A stretch of 64,000 bases of DNA from Akkermansia sp. (GTDB lineage: Bacteria > Verrucomicrobiota > Verrucomicrobiia > Verrucomicrobiales > Akkermansiaceae): the NCBI GenBank assembly GCA_017409465.1, contig JAFQSQ010000028.1, positions 49,918 to 113,917 of the forward strand, in the 5' to 3' direction. The position numbers and the translations under genes were made by a program. The notes under the pieces were generated by a model. The model saw only the letters and a list, made by a program, of their open reading frames with translations. It was not told the DNA's origin and made no database searches. Positions 8,566-19,928 of the stretch are shown here, in pieces (position 1 is the first letter of the stretch; each line of letters starts with the position of its first letter).

Positions 8566-8607
8566 GGTAATGAGTTTTGGCGGGTAGTTCTTTATCACGC
8601 TACGGGG

Positions 8608-8636
8608 AGATTAGCATCTACTTTAATGCTTGTCAA
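8608..8636 (-). promoter_or_regulatory. promoter of the Panacea cassette
   Basis: On the minus strand: TTGACA, 17-base spacer, TAATCT. A perfect -35 with optimal spacing, 40 to 70 bases before the antitoxin start. Confidence 0.65.
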
Positions 8637-8812
8637 TACAAGAATCTACCGCTGAGTTTTCCGACACTCCTCTGAGCTAATAATCTGACGCCGCAGCGGC
8701 GCACTTGTCTCGGCAAAGCCTTAGCGTCGGAGGGCTATATGTTCTTCACGTTTCGAAAACAGCTCACTTGAGCTCGCGGTGATGAACTCGGCGCATAGCA
8801 TCGAGTGGAGAG

Positions 8813-8847
8813 AAAAAGCCCGGTTCAGAGATGACTCTGAACCGGGC
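8813..8847 (-). terminator. intrinsic terminator of the rpoBC operon
   Basis: On the minus strand a 13-base-pair perfect stem (GCCCGGTTCAGAG with CTCTGAACCGGGC), a four-base loop and a T5 tract lie 32 bases after the rpoC stop. The remaining interval up to the Panacea promoter at 8608 contains no gene that I can support. Confidence 0.95.
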
Positions 8848-8878
8848 GAGGAGTAGATTTTGCTATGGGAGATGAGGA

Positions 8879-11800
8879 TTAGTCATCGGAGCCGACGGAG
8901 ATGGTATCGTCGGGCATGGAGATATCCTCGATATCCTCCTCGTAGGTGGCACGGGGGATGGGCGTCGCATCGGGTGCAGCCTCGACCACGATATTGCGGT
9001 ACTTGTTGAAACCGGTACCGGCCGGGATGAGGTGACCCAGAATGACGTTCTCCTTGAAGCCCTCAAGCATATCCACCTTGCCCAGCGTGGAGGCCTCAGT
9101 GAGCACACGCGTGGTGTCCTGGAAGGAAGCGGCAGAGATGAAGGAATCCGTCTTGAGGGAAGCCTTGGTGATACCGAGCAGGATGGGCTCGTAATCAGCA
9201 GGGCGACCGTTCATGGCCATCGTCTCCTTGTTGATACGGCTGAGGGTGGTGCGATCCACCTCATCGCCCCAGAGCAGACCGGTATCGCCCGGATCCTTGA
9301 TACGCACCTTGCGGAGCATCTGGGAAACGATGATTTCGACGTGCTTGTCGTTGATTTCCACACCCTGCACGCGGTACACCTGCTGCACCTTGTTGACGAG
9401 GTGCTCCTGGAGAGCTTCCTTGCCGCAGATGCGCAGAATCTCATCAGAGGCTTCCGTACCGTCGGACAGCGGCTCACCGGCGCGGACGTAGTCGCCGTCG
9501 TGCACGATGATATGGCGATCCATGGGCACGAGGTGCTTGCAGGAGATGGTACCTTCGTTCTCATCGCGCTCCTCCAGTTTGGCGGAGCGGCGGCGGCGCT
9601 TGGTGGCGGCCTCGCGAGCCTCGGCATCGCGGTAGATAGTCACGACCTTCTTACCGCGAATCATGGCGTCATCAATGGCGACGATACCATCCATCTCGGC
9701 CAGGGTGCAGGTGTCCTTCGGGCGGCGAGCTTCGAAGAGCTCTGCCACGCGGGGAAGACCACCGGTAATATCGTTTGTCTTCTGCACCTTGCGAGGAGTC
9801 TTGGCCAGCTGCGTACCGGCGGAAATCTTCTGCTTGTCATTCACCACGAGGTAGGCACCGGTGGGGATGGGGTACACACGCGGCTTGTCCTTGGCGGAAC
9901 CGGCCTTGGCGGTGTGCACGATGACGCGCGGAGCGAGATCCTGACGGTGGTCGATGATAACGGTGGTACCCTTACCGGATTCGGTGTGGCCGGATTCGGT
10001 GCGGCAGGTAATCCCCTCAATCATGTCCTTGAACTCCACAGTACCGCCGATTTCGGAGATGACCGGGATAGCGAAGGGATCCCACTCGGCGATGATCTGG
10101 CCGGGCTCGACATTGTCGCCGTCCTTCACACGAAGAACTGCACCCAGCGTGAGCGAGTAGGACTCGATTTCCTTACCCTCGGCATCGTAGACCTTGACGC
10201 CGCCGTTCTTGCAGAGCACGACCATGTTGCCGTTCTCATCCTCGACGCAGCGGTCACGCAGGTTCTCGTCATAGATGACGCGACCGGCAGACTTGGCGAT
10301 GTACTCGGGACGGTTGGCAGCAGCCGTAGCGGTACCACCCACGTGGAAGGTACGCATAGTCAGCTGGGTACCGGGCTCACCGATGGACTGAGCAGCGATG
10401 ATACCCACGGCTTCACCCACCTTCACACTCTTGCCGGTGGCAAGGTTGAGGCCGTAGCACTTGGCGCAGCAGCCCTTGGAGAGGTCGCAGGTCAGCACGG
10501 AGCGCACCTTCACCTTCTCGATACCCACGTTCTCAATCTTCTTGGCGGCCTCGTCGGTGATGATTTCGTTCTTGGCCACGATGAGCTTCAGCGTAGTCGG
10601 ATCGTAGATATCATCGCAGGTGACGCGGCCATAGATACGGGTGGAGAGAGAAGCGATTTCGTCCTCACCGTCGTAGATGGCGGTCATGGTGATGCCGTTC
10701 TCGGTACCGCAGTCGATATCGCGAACGATGACGTCCTGAGCCACGTCGACGAGCTTACGGGTCATGTAACCGGAGTCAGCGGTCTTCAGAGCCGTATCGG
10801 CCAGACCCTTACGGGCACCGTGGGTGGAAATGAAGTACTCAAGCACGGACAGACCCTCACGGAAGTTGGAGGTAATGGGGCGCTCGATAATCTCGCCGGA
10901 GGGCTTGGCCATAAGACCGCGCATACCGGAGAGCTGCTTAATCTGAGCCTTGTTACCACGAGCACCGGAGTCGACCATCATGTAGAGCGGGCTGGCCACG
11001 GCAGAGCCGCTGTTGTACTCGAGCTTGGTGTAGAGATCCTTCTGGATGGCATCAGTCGTGGAGGACCAGATATTCACCACCTTTTCATAGCGTTCGCCGT
11101 TGGTGATGAGGCCTTCCTCGTACTGCTCGGTCACCTTGGCGACCTGCTCGTAGGCGTCGGCAATCATCTCATCCTTACCCTCGGGCACCACCATATCAAC
11201 GATACCGATGGAGCAACCGGAGCGGGTAGCCTCCTTGTAGCCCAGCGCCTTGAGGGCATCGAGAGTCTCGACGGTGCGCTTCTGGCCACAGGCCTGATAG
11301 CAGCGCCAGATGATTTCACCCAGCTGCTTCTTGCCGACGTTGCGGTTGATGTAACCGATTTCATCGGGCCAGATTTCGTTGAAACGTACACGACCGGCGG
11401 TGGTAACGATAGTCTTGCGACCGACGTTCTCCTGGTTGAACGAGAGCTTGTCGAAAGCATCGCCTTCCTTGCCGTAGTCGGGATTCTTGAGGCGAATCCA
11501 CTCGTGGTAGCCAATCTTGCGGGCAGCAATGGCGAACTCCACTTCGGAGATAGACTCGAAGAGGGGCAGCAGGTGCTGGTTGTCCTGCATCTCCTTCACT
11601 TCCTTAGCGCGAGTGTGCGTCAGGTAGTAGGAACCCAGAATGATATCCTGAGTCGGGGTGCAGATAGGCTTGCCGGAAGCAGGCGAGAAGATGTTGTTGG
11701 GAGCCAGCATGAGGAGGCGAGCCTCCAGCTGGGCTTCCACGCTCAGCGGCACGTGCACGGCCATCTGGTCACCGTCGAAGTCAGCGTTGTAACCCGTACA

Positions 11801-13156
11801 CACCAGCGGGTGCAGACGAATGGCGCTACCTTCAATCAGCACAGGCTCGAAGGCCTGGATGGAAAGACGGTGCAGCGTAGGAGCACGGTTCAGGAACACG
11901 GGGTGCCCCTTGGTCACCTCTTCCAGGATATCCCAGACGATGGCTTCCTTGCGGTCGATCATCTTCTTGGCAGAGCGCACCGTGTGCACGTAGCCGAGCT
12001 CCTTGAGGCGGTGGATGATGAAGGGTTCGAAGAGGTTGAGAGCCATCTTCTTGGGCAGACCGCACTGGTTCATCTTGAGGTGCGGGCCGATCACAATCAC
12101 GGAACGACCGGAGTAATCCACACGCTTACCGAGCAGGTTCTGACGGAAGCGACCGCTCTTGCCCTTCAGCATGTCGGAGAGGGACTTCAGCGGGCGGTTG
12201 CCGGCGCCGGTGACGTGGCGGCCATGGCGGCCGTTGTCGAAGAGGGCGTCCACGGCCTCCTGGAGCATGCGCATCTCGTTGCGCTTAATCACCTCCGGGG
12301 TCTGGAGAGCGGCCAGCTCGCGGAGACGGTTGTTGCGGTTGATGACGCGGCGGTACAGGTCGTTGAGGTCACTGGTTGCGAAGCGACCGCCGGGCAGCGG
12401 AACGAGCGGGCGCAGATCCGGGGGAATCACCGGCAGCACGGTGAGCACCATCCACTCGGGGTGGCAGCCGCTGTTGCGGAAGCCCTGAGCGAGCTGGAGA
12501 CGCTTGGCAATCTTGCGCTTGTTCTGCTTGGAGTTAGTCTTCTCCATCTCCTGGCGCAGCTCATCGATGAGGGCGTCCAGGTCGATAGTCTTGAGAAGAG
12601 TCTGGATAGCGGCAGCACCCATGGCAGCCTCCGGTGCATCATCACCGTAGTCTTCCTGCAGGTTCTCGTACTCCTCCTCGGTGATAATCATACCACGCTC
12701 CATACCATTGACGCCGCGGGGGTCAGTCACGATATAGTCCTCGTAGTAGATGACTCGCTCCAGATCACGGGCAGTGAGGTCGAGCATGAGGCCGATACGG
12801 CTGGGCATGCACTTGTAGAACCAGATGTGGGTCACAGGCACGGCCAGGTTGATGTGGCCCATACGCTCGCGGCGAACACGAGAGGTAGTCACCTCCACGC
12901 CGCAGCGATCGCAGATCATGCCCTTGTTCTTGGCGCGCTTGTAGCGGCCGCAGGAGCACTCCATATCACGGGTGGGCCCGAAAATACGCTCGCAGAACAA
13001 ACCACCCTTCTCCGGTTTGAAGGTACGGTAGTTGATTGTCTCCGGGTTTTTGACCTCGCCACTGGACCAGTTCAGGATATCATCCGGGCTGGCCACGGTG
13101 ATGCAAACCTGATCGAAGTTCTTGGGCTTCTCGCTGTTAAGGTCGATGTAAGACAT
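8879..13156 (-). CDS. rpoC: DNA-directed RNA polymerase subunit beta'
   Basis: The 1425-residue beta' subunit of RNA polymerase. The N-terminal zinc-binding cysteines ([20 protein letters not shown]), the active-site [12 protein letters not shown] with the three metal-binding aspartates, the bridge-helix region and the second zinc site ([13 protein letters not shown]) are all visible. The C-terminus ends in an acidic run after the conserved GTGFNKYRN region. It is preceded by rpoB with an 88-base gap and followed by the strong terminator at 8813. Leu TTA/CTA and Ser TCA codons are so rare in rpoB and rpoC that a very long spurious frame stays open on the opposite strand. Confidence 0.99.
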   Translation of the reverse strand: MSYIDLNSEKPKNFDQVCITVASPDDILNWSSGEVKNPETINYRTFKPEKGGLFCERIFGPTRDMECSCGRYKRAKNKGMICDRCGVEVTTSRVRRERMGHINLAVPVTHIWFYKCMPSRIGLMLDLTARDLERVIYYEDYIVTDPRGVNGMERGMIITEEEYENLQEDYGDDAPEAAMGAAAIQTLLKTIDLDALIDELRQEMEKTNSKQNKRKIAKRLQLAQGFRNSGCHPEWMVLTVLPVIPPDLRPLVPLPGGRFATSDLNDLYRRVINRNNRLRELAALQTPEVIKRNEMRMLQEAVDALFDNGRHGRHVTGAGNRPLKSLSDMLKGKSGRFRQNLLGKRVDYSGRSVIVIGPHLKMNQCGLPKKMALNLFEPFIIHRLKELGYVHTVRSAKKMIDRKEAIVWDILEEVTKGHPVFLNRAPTLHRLSIQAFEPVLIEGSAIRLHPLVCTGYNADFDGDQMAVHVPLSVEAQLEARLLMLAPNNIFSPASGKPICTPTQDIILGSYYLTHTRAKEVKEMQDNQHLLPLFESISEVEFAIAARKIGYHEWIRLKNPDYGKEGDAFDKLSFNQENVGRKTIVTTAGRVRFNEIWPDEIGYINRNVGKKQLGEIIWRCYQACGQKRTVETLDALKALGYKEATRSGCSIGIVDMVVPEGKDEMIADAYEQVAKVTEQYEEGLITNGERYEKVVNIWSSTTDAIQKDLYTKLEYNSGSAVASPLYMMVDSGARGNKAQIKQLSGMRGLMAKPSGEIIERPITSNFREGLSVLEYFISTHGARKGLADTALKTADSGYMTRKLVDVAQDVIVRDIDCGTENGITMTAIYDGEDEIASLSTRIYGRVTCDDIYDPTTLKLIVAKNEIITDEAAKKIENVGIEKVKVRSVLTCDLSKGCCAKCYGLNLATGKSVKVGEAVGIIAAQSIGEPGTQLTMRTFHVGGTATAAANRPEYIAKSAGRVIYDENLRDRCVEDENGNMVVLCKNGGVKVYDAEGKEIESYSLTLGAVLRVKDGDNVEPGQIIAEWDPFAIPVISEIGGTVEFKDMIEGITCRTESGHTESGKGTTVIIDHRQDLAPRVIVHTAKAGSAKDKPRVYPIPTGAYLVVNDKQKISAGTQLAKTPRKVQKTNDITGGLPRVAELFEARRPKDTCTLAEMDGIVAIDDAMIRGKKVVTIYRDAEAREAATKRRRRSAKLEERDENEGTISCKHLVPMDRHIIVHDGDYVRAGEPLSDGTEASDEILRICGKEALQEHLVNKVQQVYRVQGVEINDKHVEIIVSQMLRKVRIKDPGDTGLLWGDEVDRTTLSRINKETMAMNGRPADYEPILLGITKASLKTDSFISAASFQDTTRVLTEASTLGKVDMLEGFKENVILGHLIPAGTGFNKYRNIVVEAAPDATPIPRATYEEDIEDISMPDDTISVGSDD

Positions 13157-13243
13157 ATAAGATGTGGTGTATTTAGAGTTTTGGTTGCCACCCGGGCGGA
13201 GGGAACCGCCCGGGCAGCGGAGTTACAGGTTTACATCATGGGT

Positions 13244-16200
13244 TCAGGCATCGTCGTCCTCATCCTCATCATCCGAGGTCTCTTCAGCCTCGTAGGAGGT
13301 ATCGTCGTCGTCCTCATCGTCGCCGAAGCCATCGAAGTCGTCGTCGTCGTCGAGCATCTCGCCGTCCAGATCATCATCATCGCCTGCAAGCAGGGCGAAG
13401 AGGTCATCCGTCGTCTGCGGAGCGTTCTCGCGGTCGCGCTTCTCGGTGGGCTGCACGTTGAGGCAGAGAGCCTGCATTTCCTTGATAAGCACGTTGAAGG
13501 ACTCCGGCGTGCCGGCCTCCAGCGAGTTATCGCCCTTGACAATGTTCTCGTAGATGCGGGTACGGCCCTGCACGTCGTCAGACTTGACGGTGAGGAGCTC
13601 CTGGAGGGTATAGGCTGCACCGTATGCCTCCATGGCCCACACTTCCATTTCACCGAATCGCTGGCCACCATGCTGAGCCTTACCACCGAGGGGCTGCTGG
13701 GTCACCAGCGAGTAGGTACCCACGGCACGGGCATGCACCTTGTCAGCCACGAGGTGGTTGAGCTTGAGCATGTAGGTATAGCCCACCACAACGGGGTAGT
13801 GGAAGTACTCACCGGTCAGACCGTCGATGAGGCGGCTCTTACCGGCGACACTGCCGTCCTTGCCATCGCCCACCCAGGAGAACCCGGGCATCTTCTTGGC
13901 CTGGCTCATGTAGTCCCAGATCTGGGACTCCTCGATACCGTCGAACACCGGGGTAGCAACCTTGAAGCCCAGCGCCTTGGCAGCAACGCCGAGGTGAGCC
14001 TCCAGCACCTGACCCACGTTCATTCGCGAGGGCACGCCCAGGGGGTTGAGAATGATATCAACGGGAGTACCGTCTTCCAGGTAGGGCATATCCTCTACCG
14101 GGAGCACTCGAGAGCACACACCCTTGTTACCGTGACGACCGGCCATCTTATCGCCCACGCCAAGCTTGCGCTTGGTGGCGATGTAGACCTTCACCTCGGT
14201 CACCACACCGGGATCCATCTCGGCGCCGGCTTCGATCTGGTCGAGCTTGCGATCGCGCTCATCGTCCAGGTCAGCGAAGCGGGGCTCGTAGCTGTTGATG
14301 ATTTCGAAGATCTGGTTGCGCACGGGGCTTTCGTTCATCTCGATCTGGTCGTGATAGATAGCGAGGTTACGCAGCAGAGTCTTGGTAATCTTGCGATTGG
14401 CGGGGATGATGACATCGTTGGTACCGACGCGGGTCACCTCCAGCGGAATCTTCTCGCCCAGCAGGCGGTCGGAGAGTTTACTGGTGAGCTGTTCGATGAG
14501 GGCATCGCGATCGCGCTTGTACTCAGCGTCTACCTTCTTGCGCTGCTTCTGGCTCTCCCTCTCCTCATCGATGGCGGGGGAACCGGGAGCGGCAGAGCGC
14601 ACCACGCGCACATCCATCACCACACCCGTGGTACCCGGGGGCACACGCAGAGAGGTGTCCTTCACATCAGCGGCTTTCTCACCGAAGATGGCGCGCAGCA
14701 GGCGCTCCTCGGGGGCGAGATCGGTCTCGCTCTTGGGCGTAATCTTACCCACCAGGATATCACCGGGCTTCACCTCAGCACCGATGCGCACCACGCCATC
14801 GCTACCCAGGTTCTTGAGCGCATCATCACCGACGTTGGGGATATCACGGGTGATTTCCTCCGGGCCGAGCTTGGTGTCGCGGGCCTTTTCCTCGAACTCC
14901 TCGATGTGGATGGAGGTGTAGGCATCCTCCTGCACCAGACGCTCAGAGATGATGATGGCGTCTTCGAAGTTGTAACCGTACCAGGACATGTAAGCCACCA
15001 GCACGTTGCGCCCCAGAGCCAGCTCACCACCATCGGTACAGGGACCGTCGGCCAGCACATCGCCGGGCTTCACCACATCGCCGCGGGAGACGATGGGCTT
15101 CTGGTTGATGCAGGTGGAAGCGTTGGAGCGCATGAACTTGCGCAGCTGGTAGACGTAGATACCCTTGTCGGGGTCGGTCTTGACGCGTTCCGGCTCGCTC
15201 AGCCAGGTATTGGGAGAAACGGGCAGCTCGCCATCGGGAGTCGTCACGATATACTCAGCCGTGGCGGAAGCTACGATACCGGCAGCCTGAGCGCAGACGA
15301 CGGCGCAGCTGTCGCGGGCGCACTTAGCCTCGATACCGGTACCCACGAGCGGAGCCTGGTTGACCATCAGCGGCACACCCTGGCGCTGCATGTTAGCGCC
15401 CATGAGGGCTCGGTTGGCGTCGTCGTGTTCCAGGAAAGGAATCAGACCGGCAGCGATGGAGATAATCTGCTTGGGCGATACGTCCATGTACTCCACGCGG
15501 CGGGGATCCACCTCGATGAACTCGCCGTGCTGGCGAGCCGTCACGCGGGGACGCACGAAATGGCCGGTGCCGTTGTCATGATCAAGCGGGTTGTTAGCCT
15601 GAGCGATGAGGTGGTATTCCTCCTTGTCAGCGGTGAGGTAGACGACCTCATTGGTCACCACTACCTCGACGTCGGTCACCTCGCCCTTGGCGTTCTTCTT
15701 TTCAATCTGCTTTACGCGGCGGAAGGGAGTCTCGATAAAGCCGTACTCATCGATGCGGGCATAAGTGCAGAGGGAGTTGATCAGACCGATATTGGGACCT
15801 TCAGGGGTCTCAATGGGGCAGATTCGACCGTAGTGAGAGGGATGCACGTCTCGCACCTCGAAGCCGGCGCGATCGCGGTTCAGACCACCCGGGCCCAGAG
15901 CGGAGAGACGGCGCTTGTGCGTCAGCTCTGCCAGCGGGTTAATCTGATCCATGAACTGGGAGAGCTGGCTGCGGCCGAAGAAGTCGCGCACCACGGCGCT
16001 GAGAGCCTTCGGGTTGATGAGCTTGCTGGGCGTGATATCGTTGCGGGTGGTATCGCAGAGGGTCATGCGCTCCTTGACGAGACGCTCGGTGCGAGCCAGG
16101 CCCACGCGGCACTGGTTGGAGATGAGCTCACCCACAGCGCGCACGCGGCGGTTACCCAGATGGTCGATATCGTCCACCTGCCCATCGCCGTTCTTGAGGC

Positions 16201-17326
16201 GCAGCAGGTACTTCAGAGAGGCCAGGAAGTCGACAGGCTGGATGAGGCGGCAATCCTCGGGTACATCGAGCCCCAGCTTCTGGTTAATCTTGTAGCGACC
16301 CACGCGAGTGAGGTCGTAGCGCTTCTCGTCCTTGAAGAGGCGGTCAAGAGCCGTGGCAGCCTGCTGCACGGAAGAGGGATCACCGGGACGGAACTTGCGG
16401 AAGATTTCCTTGAGCGCAGATTCGCGGTCGTGGGAGAGATCCTTCTTGAGGGTCTTGACGAGGGTCTCCTCTTCGCGCTGGTCGATGACCTCGATTCCCT
16501 CGATACCGAGCTCCTGCATCTTGCGGATGGTGGAGAGGCTCAGGGATTCGTAAGCCTTGGCGATGATGGTAGCCTTGCGGCCGTTCTGCTCGTCGCCGAA
16601 CTTGACGTCCTCGAAGGGGATGAGATATTCGAGCTCCTCACCCACCACATCAGCGAGCTTGAGCTTCTGGATGGTGTAGAACTGCTCGACAATGGCGCGA
16701 TCGCTCTCGTAGCCGAGGTAACGCAGGAAAGTCGTGGCGAGGAACTTGCGGCGGCGGCGGCGGCGATCCAGGAACACATACATCAGATCGCTGGTGTCGA
16801 ACTGCACCTCAAGCCAGGAACCGCGATCGGGGATGATGCGGAAGGAATAGATGTCTTTGCCGTTGGTGTGCTGGGTCTTCTCGAAGCAGAGACCCGGGGA
16901 GCGATGCAGCTGCGCCACGATGACTCGCTCAGCACCGTTGATGACGAAAGTACCGCGATCCGTAATCATGGGAATCTCACCCATGTACACGTTCTCATCA
17001 GCTGTGTAATCACCACACTTCAGGCGGAACTTCACATACAGCGAGGCGCTGTAGGTCTCACCGGCACGAATGGCGGCAAAGTCGCTCGTCTTGGGCGGAG
17101 ATATCTCGTAAGAGTCGTACTCAAGCCGAATCTGGCCATCGTAACTCTCTATCGGGAAATGCTCGGAAAGGACGGCCTGAAGACCCATTTTGAGCCGCTT
17201 GCCCGGCTCGGTGAAACGTTGAAGGAATTCCTCGTAGGATTTAGTCTGAATCTCAATCAAGTTGGGCGGGTCAATGACCTCCTTGATTTTACCGAAACTG
17301 ATTCGCTCTTGCTTGGGCTTGGACAT
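13244..17326 (-). CDS. rpoB: DNA-directed RNA polymerase subunit beta, with acidic tail
   Basis: The 1360-residue beta subunit. Typical elements include the rifampicin-region SQLSQFMDQINPLAELTHKRRLSALGPGG sequence (shown here in part: FMDQINPLAELTHKRR), GRICPIETPEGPNIGLI, and the C-terminal GGQRFGEMEVWAMEAYGAA region. I prefer ATG at 17326 (MSKPKQERISFG) over a GTG 12 codons upstream because conserved sequence starts there; neither has a Shine-Dalgarno. After the usual end of the protein there is an unusual, highly acidic tail of about 50 residues, more than half Asp and Glu. The 254 bases between rplL and rpoB hold no other gene. Confidence 0.98.
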   Translation of the reverse strand: MSKPKQERISFGKIKEVIDPPNLIEIQTKSYEEFLQRFTEPGKRLKMGLQAVLSEHFPIESYDGQIRLEYDSYEISPPKTSDFAAIRAGETYSASLYVKFRLKCGDYTADENVYMGEIPMITDRGTFVINGAERVIVAQLHRSPGLCFEKTQHTNGKDIYSFRIIPDRGSWLEVQFDTSDLMYVFLDRRRRRRKFLATTFLRYLGYESDRAIVEQFYTIQKLKLADVVGEELEYLIPFEDVKFGDEQNGRKATIIAKAYESLSLSTIRKMQELGIEGIEVIDQREEETLVKTLKKDLSHDRESALKEIFRKFRPGDPSSVQQAATALDRLFKDEKRYDLTRVGRYKINQKLGLDVPEDCRLIQPVDFLASLKYLLRLKNGDGQVDDIDHLGNRRVRAVGELISNQCRVGLARTERLVKERMTLCDTTRNDITPSKLINPKALSAVVRDFFGRSQLSQFMDQINPLAELTHKRRLSALGPGGLNRDRAGFEVRDVHPSHYGRICPIETPEGPNIGLINSLCTYARIDEYGFIETPFRRVKQIEKKNAKGEVTDVEVVVTNEVVYLTADKEEYHLIAQANNPLDHDNGTGHFVRPRVTARQHGEFIEVDPRRVEYMDVSPKQIISIAAGLIPFLEHDDANRALMGANMQRQGVPLMVNQAPLVGTGIEAKCARDSCAVVCAQAAGIVASATAEYIVTTPDGELPVSPNTWLSEPERVKTDPDKGIYVYQLRKFMRSNASTCINQKPIVSRGDVVKPGDVLADGPCTDGGELALGRNVLVAYMSWYGYNFEDAIIISERLVQEDAYTSIHIEEFEEKARDTKLGPEEITRDIPNVGDDALKNLGSDGVVRIGAEVKPGDILVGKITPKSETDLAPEERLLRAIFGEKAADVKDTSLRVPPGTTGVVMDVRVVRSAAPGSPAIDEERESQKQRKKVDAEYKRDRDALIEQLTSKLSDRLLGEKIPLEVTRVGTNDVIIPANRKITKTLLRNLAIYHDQIEMNESPVRNQIFEIINSYEPRFADLDDERDRKLDQIEAGAEMDPGVVTEVKVYIATKRKLGVGDKMAGRHGNKGVCSRVLPVEDMPYLEDGTPVDIILNPLGVPSRMNVGQVLEAHLGVAAKALGFKVATPVFDGIEESQIWDYMSQAKKMPGFSWVGDGKDGSVAGKSRLIDGLTGEYFHYPVVVGYTYMLKLNHLVADKVHARAVGTYSLVTQQPLGGKAQHGGQRFGEMEVWAMEAYGAAYTLQELLTVKSDDVQGRTRIYENIVKGDNSLEAGTPESFNVLIKEMQALCLNVQPTEKRDRENAPQTTDDLFALLAGDDDDLDGEMLDDDDDFDGFGDDEDDDDTSYEAEETSDDEDEDDDA

Positions 17327-17580
17327 GGAGTTGTCGGAGATGAGGTTGTGCACCTGGGCCACAGATGCGGGGTCGGCTTACGTTTGGTAAAACCGACCCG
17401 GAGCTTCCGGACTCTCCCCTCTGGCGGGCTCTCGCAGCAGCCCCGGGTCGGTCTCACGCGCGCCTTGCGCGACGCGCAGGTAATTTTATTAATAAAAGTT
17501 AAGTTTTAGATAAAAAGACGATAAGACGCGAAGGCAGGGAGGAAGAGAAATTCCCCCCTGCGATCGCGTAAAACGAAAGG

Positions 17581-17955
17581 TTACTTGATAGTGACCTTGG
17601 CACCGGCCTTCTCGAGCTCGGCCTTGGCCTTCTCGGCGTCCTCCTTGGAGGCACCCTCGAGGATAACGGCGGGAGCGCTCTCGACGAGCTTCTTGGCGTC
17701 AGCCAGACCCAGACCGGACTTGACAACGCGGACAGCCTTAATGACGGCAATCTTGTTGCCACCGGCGTCGGTCAGCTCAACGTCGAAGTCGGTCTTCTCC
17801 TCCACGGGCTCAGCAGCAGCGGCGGGGCCGGCAGCGGCAGCCACGGGAGCAGCGGCGGACACGCCCCACTTCTCTTCCAGCATCTTAACAAGCTCAGCAG
17901 CCTCCAGGATGGTCAGGGTGCCGAGTTCCTCAGCGATCTTATTGATATCAGCCAT
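17581..17955 (-). CDS. rplL: 50S ribosomal protein L7/L12
   Basis: A 124-residue L7/L12 stalk protein that recruits translation factors to the ribosome. It has the N-terminal dimerisation helix ([20 protein letters not shown]), the Ala-rich hinge (about residues 35-50) and the C-terminal factor-binding domain with [21 protein letters not shown]. An upstream in-frame ATG at 18006 would add 17 residues with no family support, so I start at 17955. It follows rplJ in the usual order and precedes rpoB. Confidence 0.98.
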   Translation of the reverse strand: MADINKIAEELGTLTILEAAELVKMLEEKWGVSAAAPVAAAAGPAAAAEPVEEKTDFDVELTDAGGNKIAVIKAVRVVKSGLGLADAKKLVESAPAVILEGASKEDAEKAKAELEKAGAKVTIK

Positions 17956-18122
17956 TGTAGTATTATATGTTGTAATTGGTTCTTGTCGCGGATGGGGGCT
18001 CCCCATCCATTTCAGTTCTCACCGGCCGGAGAGCCGACAGAGAGCCTAATTTCTTTTTTCAGGCGGCGGGGCAGTTGATACCACACCGCCGCCATCTGTT
18101 CAAGTCTTTTTTTTGATTTATT

Positions 18123-18653
18123 TTACTCTGCAGCCGGAGTTTCCTCGGTTGCACCACCGTTTTCCTTGTCCACGTAGGCCTGGATGACGCGGGCCAGAGC
18201 AGCACCGGCGCCGTTGATGGTACCAAGCAGGGTGGCGAGAAGGACGTCGCGGCTGGGCAGATCACCCAGAGCCTTGATCTTGTCGGGGGTGAGCTCGGCG
18301 CCGTCCAGGATACCGCCCTTCCAGGCAGCCTTCTTGGACTTCTTGGCAAAGCCGTTCACCACCTTGGCGGCGGCGCACACGTCGCTGTCGCCCATGATGT
18401 AGGCCGTCTGACCCTTGAGGTTAGCAGAGATGTCGGGGAGGCCGGCATCCTTGATAGCCTTGGTCATGAAGGTGTTCTTGGCCACCATGCAGGAGGCACC
18501 GGCAGCGGCCAATTCAGCGCGCAGCGTGGTGAACTCGGGCACGGTCACACCGGTGTAATCAATCACCAGCAGGAACGGGGAAGCGTTAACCTTAGCCAGC
18601 AGATTCTCAATGATGACGCCCTTATCGGCATTCACTTTTTTCTCAGTGCTCAT
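18123..18653 (-). CDS. rplJ: 50S ribosomal protein L10
   Basis: The 176-residue L10 protein, the base of the L7/L12 stalk on 23S rRNA. Family hallmarks are an N-terminal KGVIIENLLAKVNASPF helix, the VIDYTGVTVPEFTTLRAEL strand-helix and KNTFMTKAI. The C-terminal helix that binds L12 dimers follows, ending in an Ala/Glu-rich tail. It sits between rplA and rplL. In many bacteria L10 represses its own operon through an mRNA leader; the 24-base gap here is too short for a separate leader, so any such control must act elsewhere. Confidence 0.98.
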   Translation of the reverse strand: MSTEKKVNADKGVIIENLLAKVNASPFLLVIDYTGVTVPEFTTLRAELAAAGASCMVAKNTFMTKAIKDAGLPDISANLKGQTAYIMGDSDVCAAAKVVNGFAKKSKKAAWKGGILDGAELTPDKIKALGDLPSRDVLLATLLGTINGAGAALARVIQAYVDKENGGATEETPAAE

Positions 18654-18677
18654 AATGATTCGTTGCGGTTCAGGTTA

Positions 18678-19379
18678 TTAGTTCTTGGAGTACTCGACCT
18701 GGGCGATGGAAAGACCCGGGTTCATGGAGCTGGCCATCGTCACACCGGCGATGTAGGCACCCTTCGCACCGGAGGGGCGAGCCTTCACAACGGCCGAGAT
18801 GAGAGCGCGGGCGTTCTCCACAAGCTTAGCGCTCTCGAAAGAGAGCTTACCGACTGCGGCAGAGATGTTGGCGTTTCGGTCAACCTTGAAGTCAACGCGA
18901 CCGGCCTTCACCTCACGCACGGCCTTGGCGGTATCCTCCGTCACAGTGCCGGTCTTGGGGTTGGGCATCAGGCCGCGCGGGCCGAGCACGCGAGCAATCT
19001 TACGCACCTGGGCCATGGCATCCGGGGTGGCGATTGCGCTGTCGAAATCAAGATAACCGCCCTGGATTTCCTTGATGAGGTCATCCAGACCGACTTTTTC
19101 TGCGCCGGCTTCGAGGGCAGCCTGAGCGGCCTCACCCTGGGCGAAAACGATGACGCGAACATTCTTACCGGTACCGTGGGGCAGAGCAACAGAGCCGCGC
19201 ACCATCTGGTCGGACTTGCGGGGATCCACCGTGAGGCGGAACGAAACGGTGACCGTGGGGTCGAACTTCGGAGCGGGGAAGCTCTTCATCACTTCCACAG
19301 CCTCCTCGACAGCGTAAGCCTTGCTGTTGTCAACAAGCTTGGCTGCCTCATTATAGCGCTTGGAGCGTTTTGTAGACAT
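18678..19379 (-). CDS. rplA: 50S ribosomal protein L1
   Basis: The 233-residue L1 protein of the ribosomal L1 stalk, which helps release deacylated tRNA. The N-terminus ([20 protein letters not shown]), the mid-domain [18 protein letters not shown] and the signature [17 protein letters not shown] are conserved. Length matches the family. It lies 57 bases after rplK and 24 bases before rplJ in the standard order. Its ATG is preceded by ACTGCTAAAAATT, without a Shine-Dalgarno. Confidence 0.98.
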   Translation of the reverse strand: MSTKRSKRYNEAAKLVDNSKAYAVEEAVEVMKSFPAPKFDPTVTVSFRLTVDPRKSDQMVRGSVALPHGTGKNVRVIVFAQGEAAQAALEAGAEKVGLDDLIKEIQGGYLDFDSAIATPDAMAQVRKIARVLGPRGLMPNPKTGTVTEDTAKAVREVKAGRVDFKVDRNANISAAVGKLSFESAKLVENARALISAVVKARPSGAKGAYIAGVTMASSMNPGLSIAQVEYSKN

Positions 19380-19436
19380 AATTTTTAGCAGTACGTTCGG
19401 GGTTATGAGTTATGTTCCCTCCTGCAGAAGGGGATA

Positions 19437-19865
19437 TCAGAGACCCTCCACTTCAATACCCATCTGGCGAGCCTGGCCGGCGATGATGCGGCAGGCGGCT
19501 TCCGGATTCTTGGTGTTGAGGTCGGGCATCTTGGTGTTGACAATTTCCATCAGCTTCTCCTTGGAGATCTTGGCAACCTTCTTCTTGTTCGGCTCGCCGG
19601 AGCCGGACTTGATACCGGCGGCCTTCTTGAGAAGGTTAGCTGCCGGCGGCTGCTTGGTGATGAAGTCGAAGGACTTGTCCTTGTATACGGTGATCACGAC
19701 GGGGAGCACATCGCCGGCCTGCTTCTGAGTCTTAGCGTTGAACTCTTTGCAGAAGCCCATGATGTTAACACCGGCCTGACCAAGAGCAGGACCCACGGGC
19801 GGCGAAGGATTCGCGGCGCCGGCAGGAATCTGCAGCTTAATTACTTTAACTACTTCTTTAGCCAT
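19437..19865 (-). CDS. rplK: 50S ribosomal protein L11
   Basis: The 142-residue L11 protein, part of the GTPase-associated centre. It shows [20 protein letters not shown] near the N-terminus (the proline-rich hinge that binds thiopeptides in other bacteria), [15 protein letters not shown], and the C-terminal rRNA-binding domain ending [13 protein letters not shown]. Order nusG-rplK-rplA is conserved. The ATG is preceded by an A/C-rich CAACACAACAAAACC with no Shine-Dalgarno. Confidence 0.98.
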   Translation of the reverse strand: MAKEVVKVIKLQIPAGAANPSPPVGPALGQAGVNIMGFCKEFNAKTQKQAGDVLPVVITVYKDKSFDFITKQPPAANLLKKAAGIKSGSGEPNKKKVAKISKEKLMEIVNTKMPDLNTKNPEAACRIIAGQARQMGIEVEGL

Positions 19866-19928
19866 GGTTTTGTTGTGTTGTTTTGCCGCCCTTCCCTGCT
19901 TTCGCCGTTCGGGGCAGCGGGAAGGGGA

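Noticed and set aside
9032..17509. A 2825-codon open frame on the plus strand opposite rpoC and rpoB
   Set aside because: It runs codon-for-codon opposite two genuine, highly expressed genes and exists because those genes hardly use Leu TTA/CTA or Ser TCA. Its translation is low-complexity with no domain, and it crosses the rpoB-rpoC gap only by chance.
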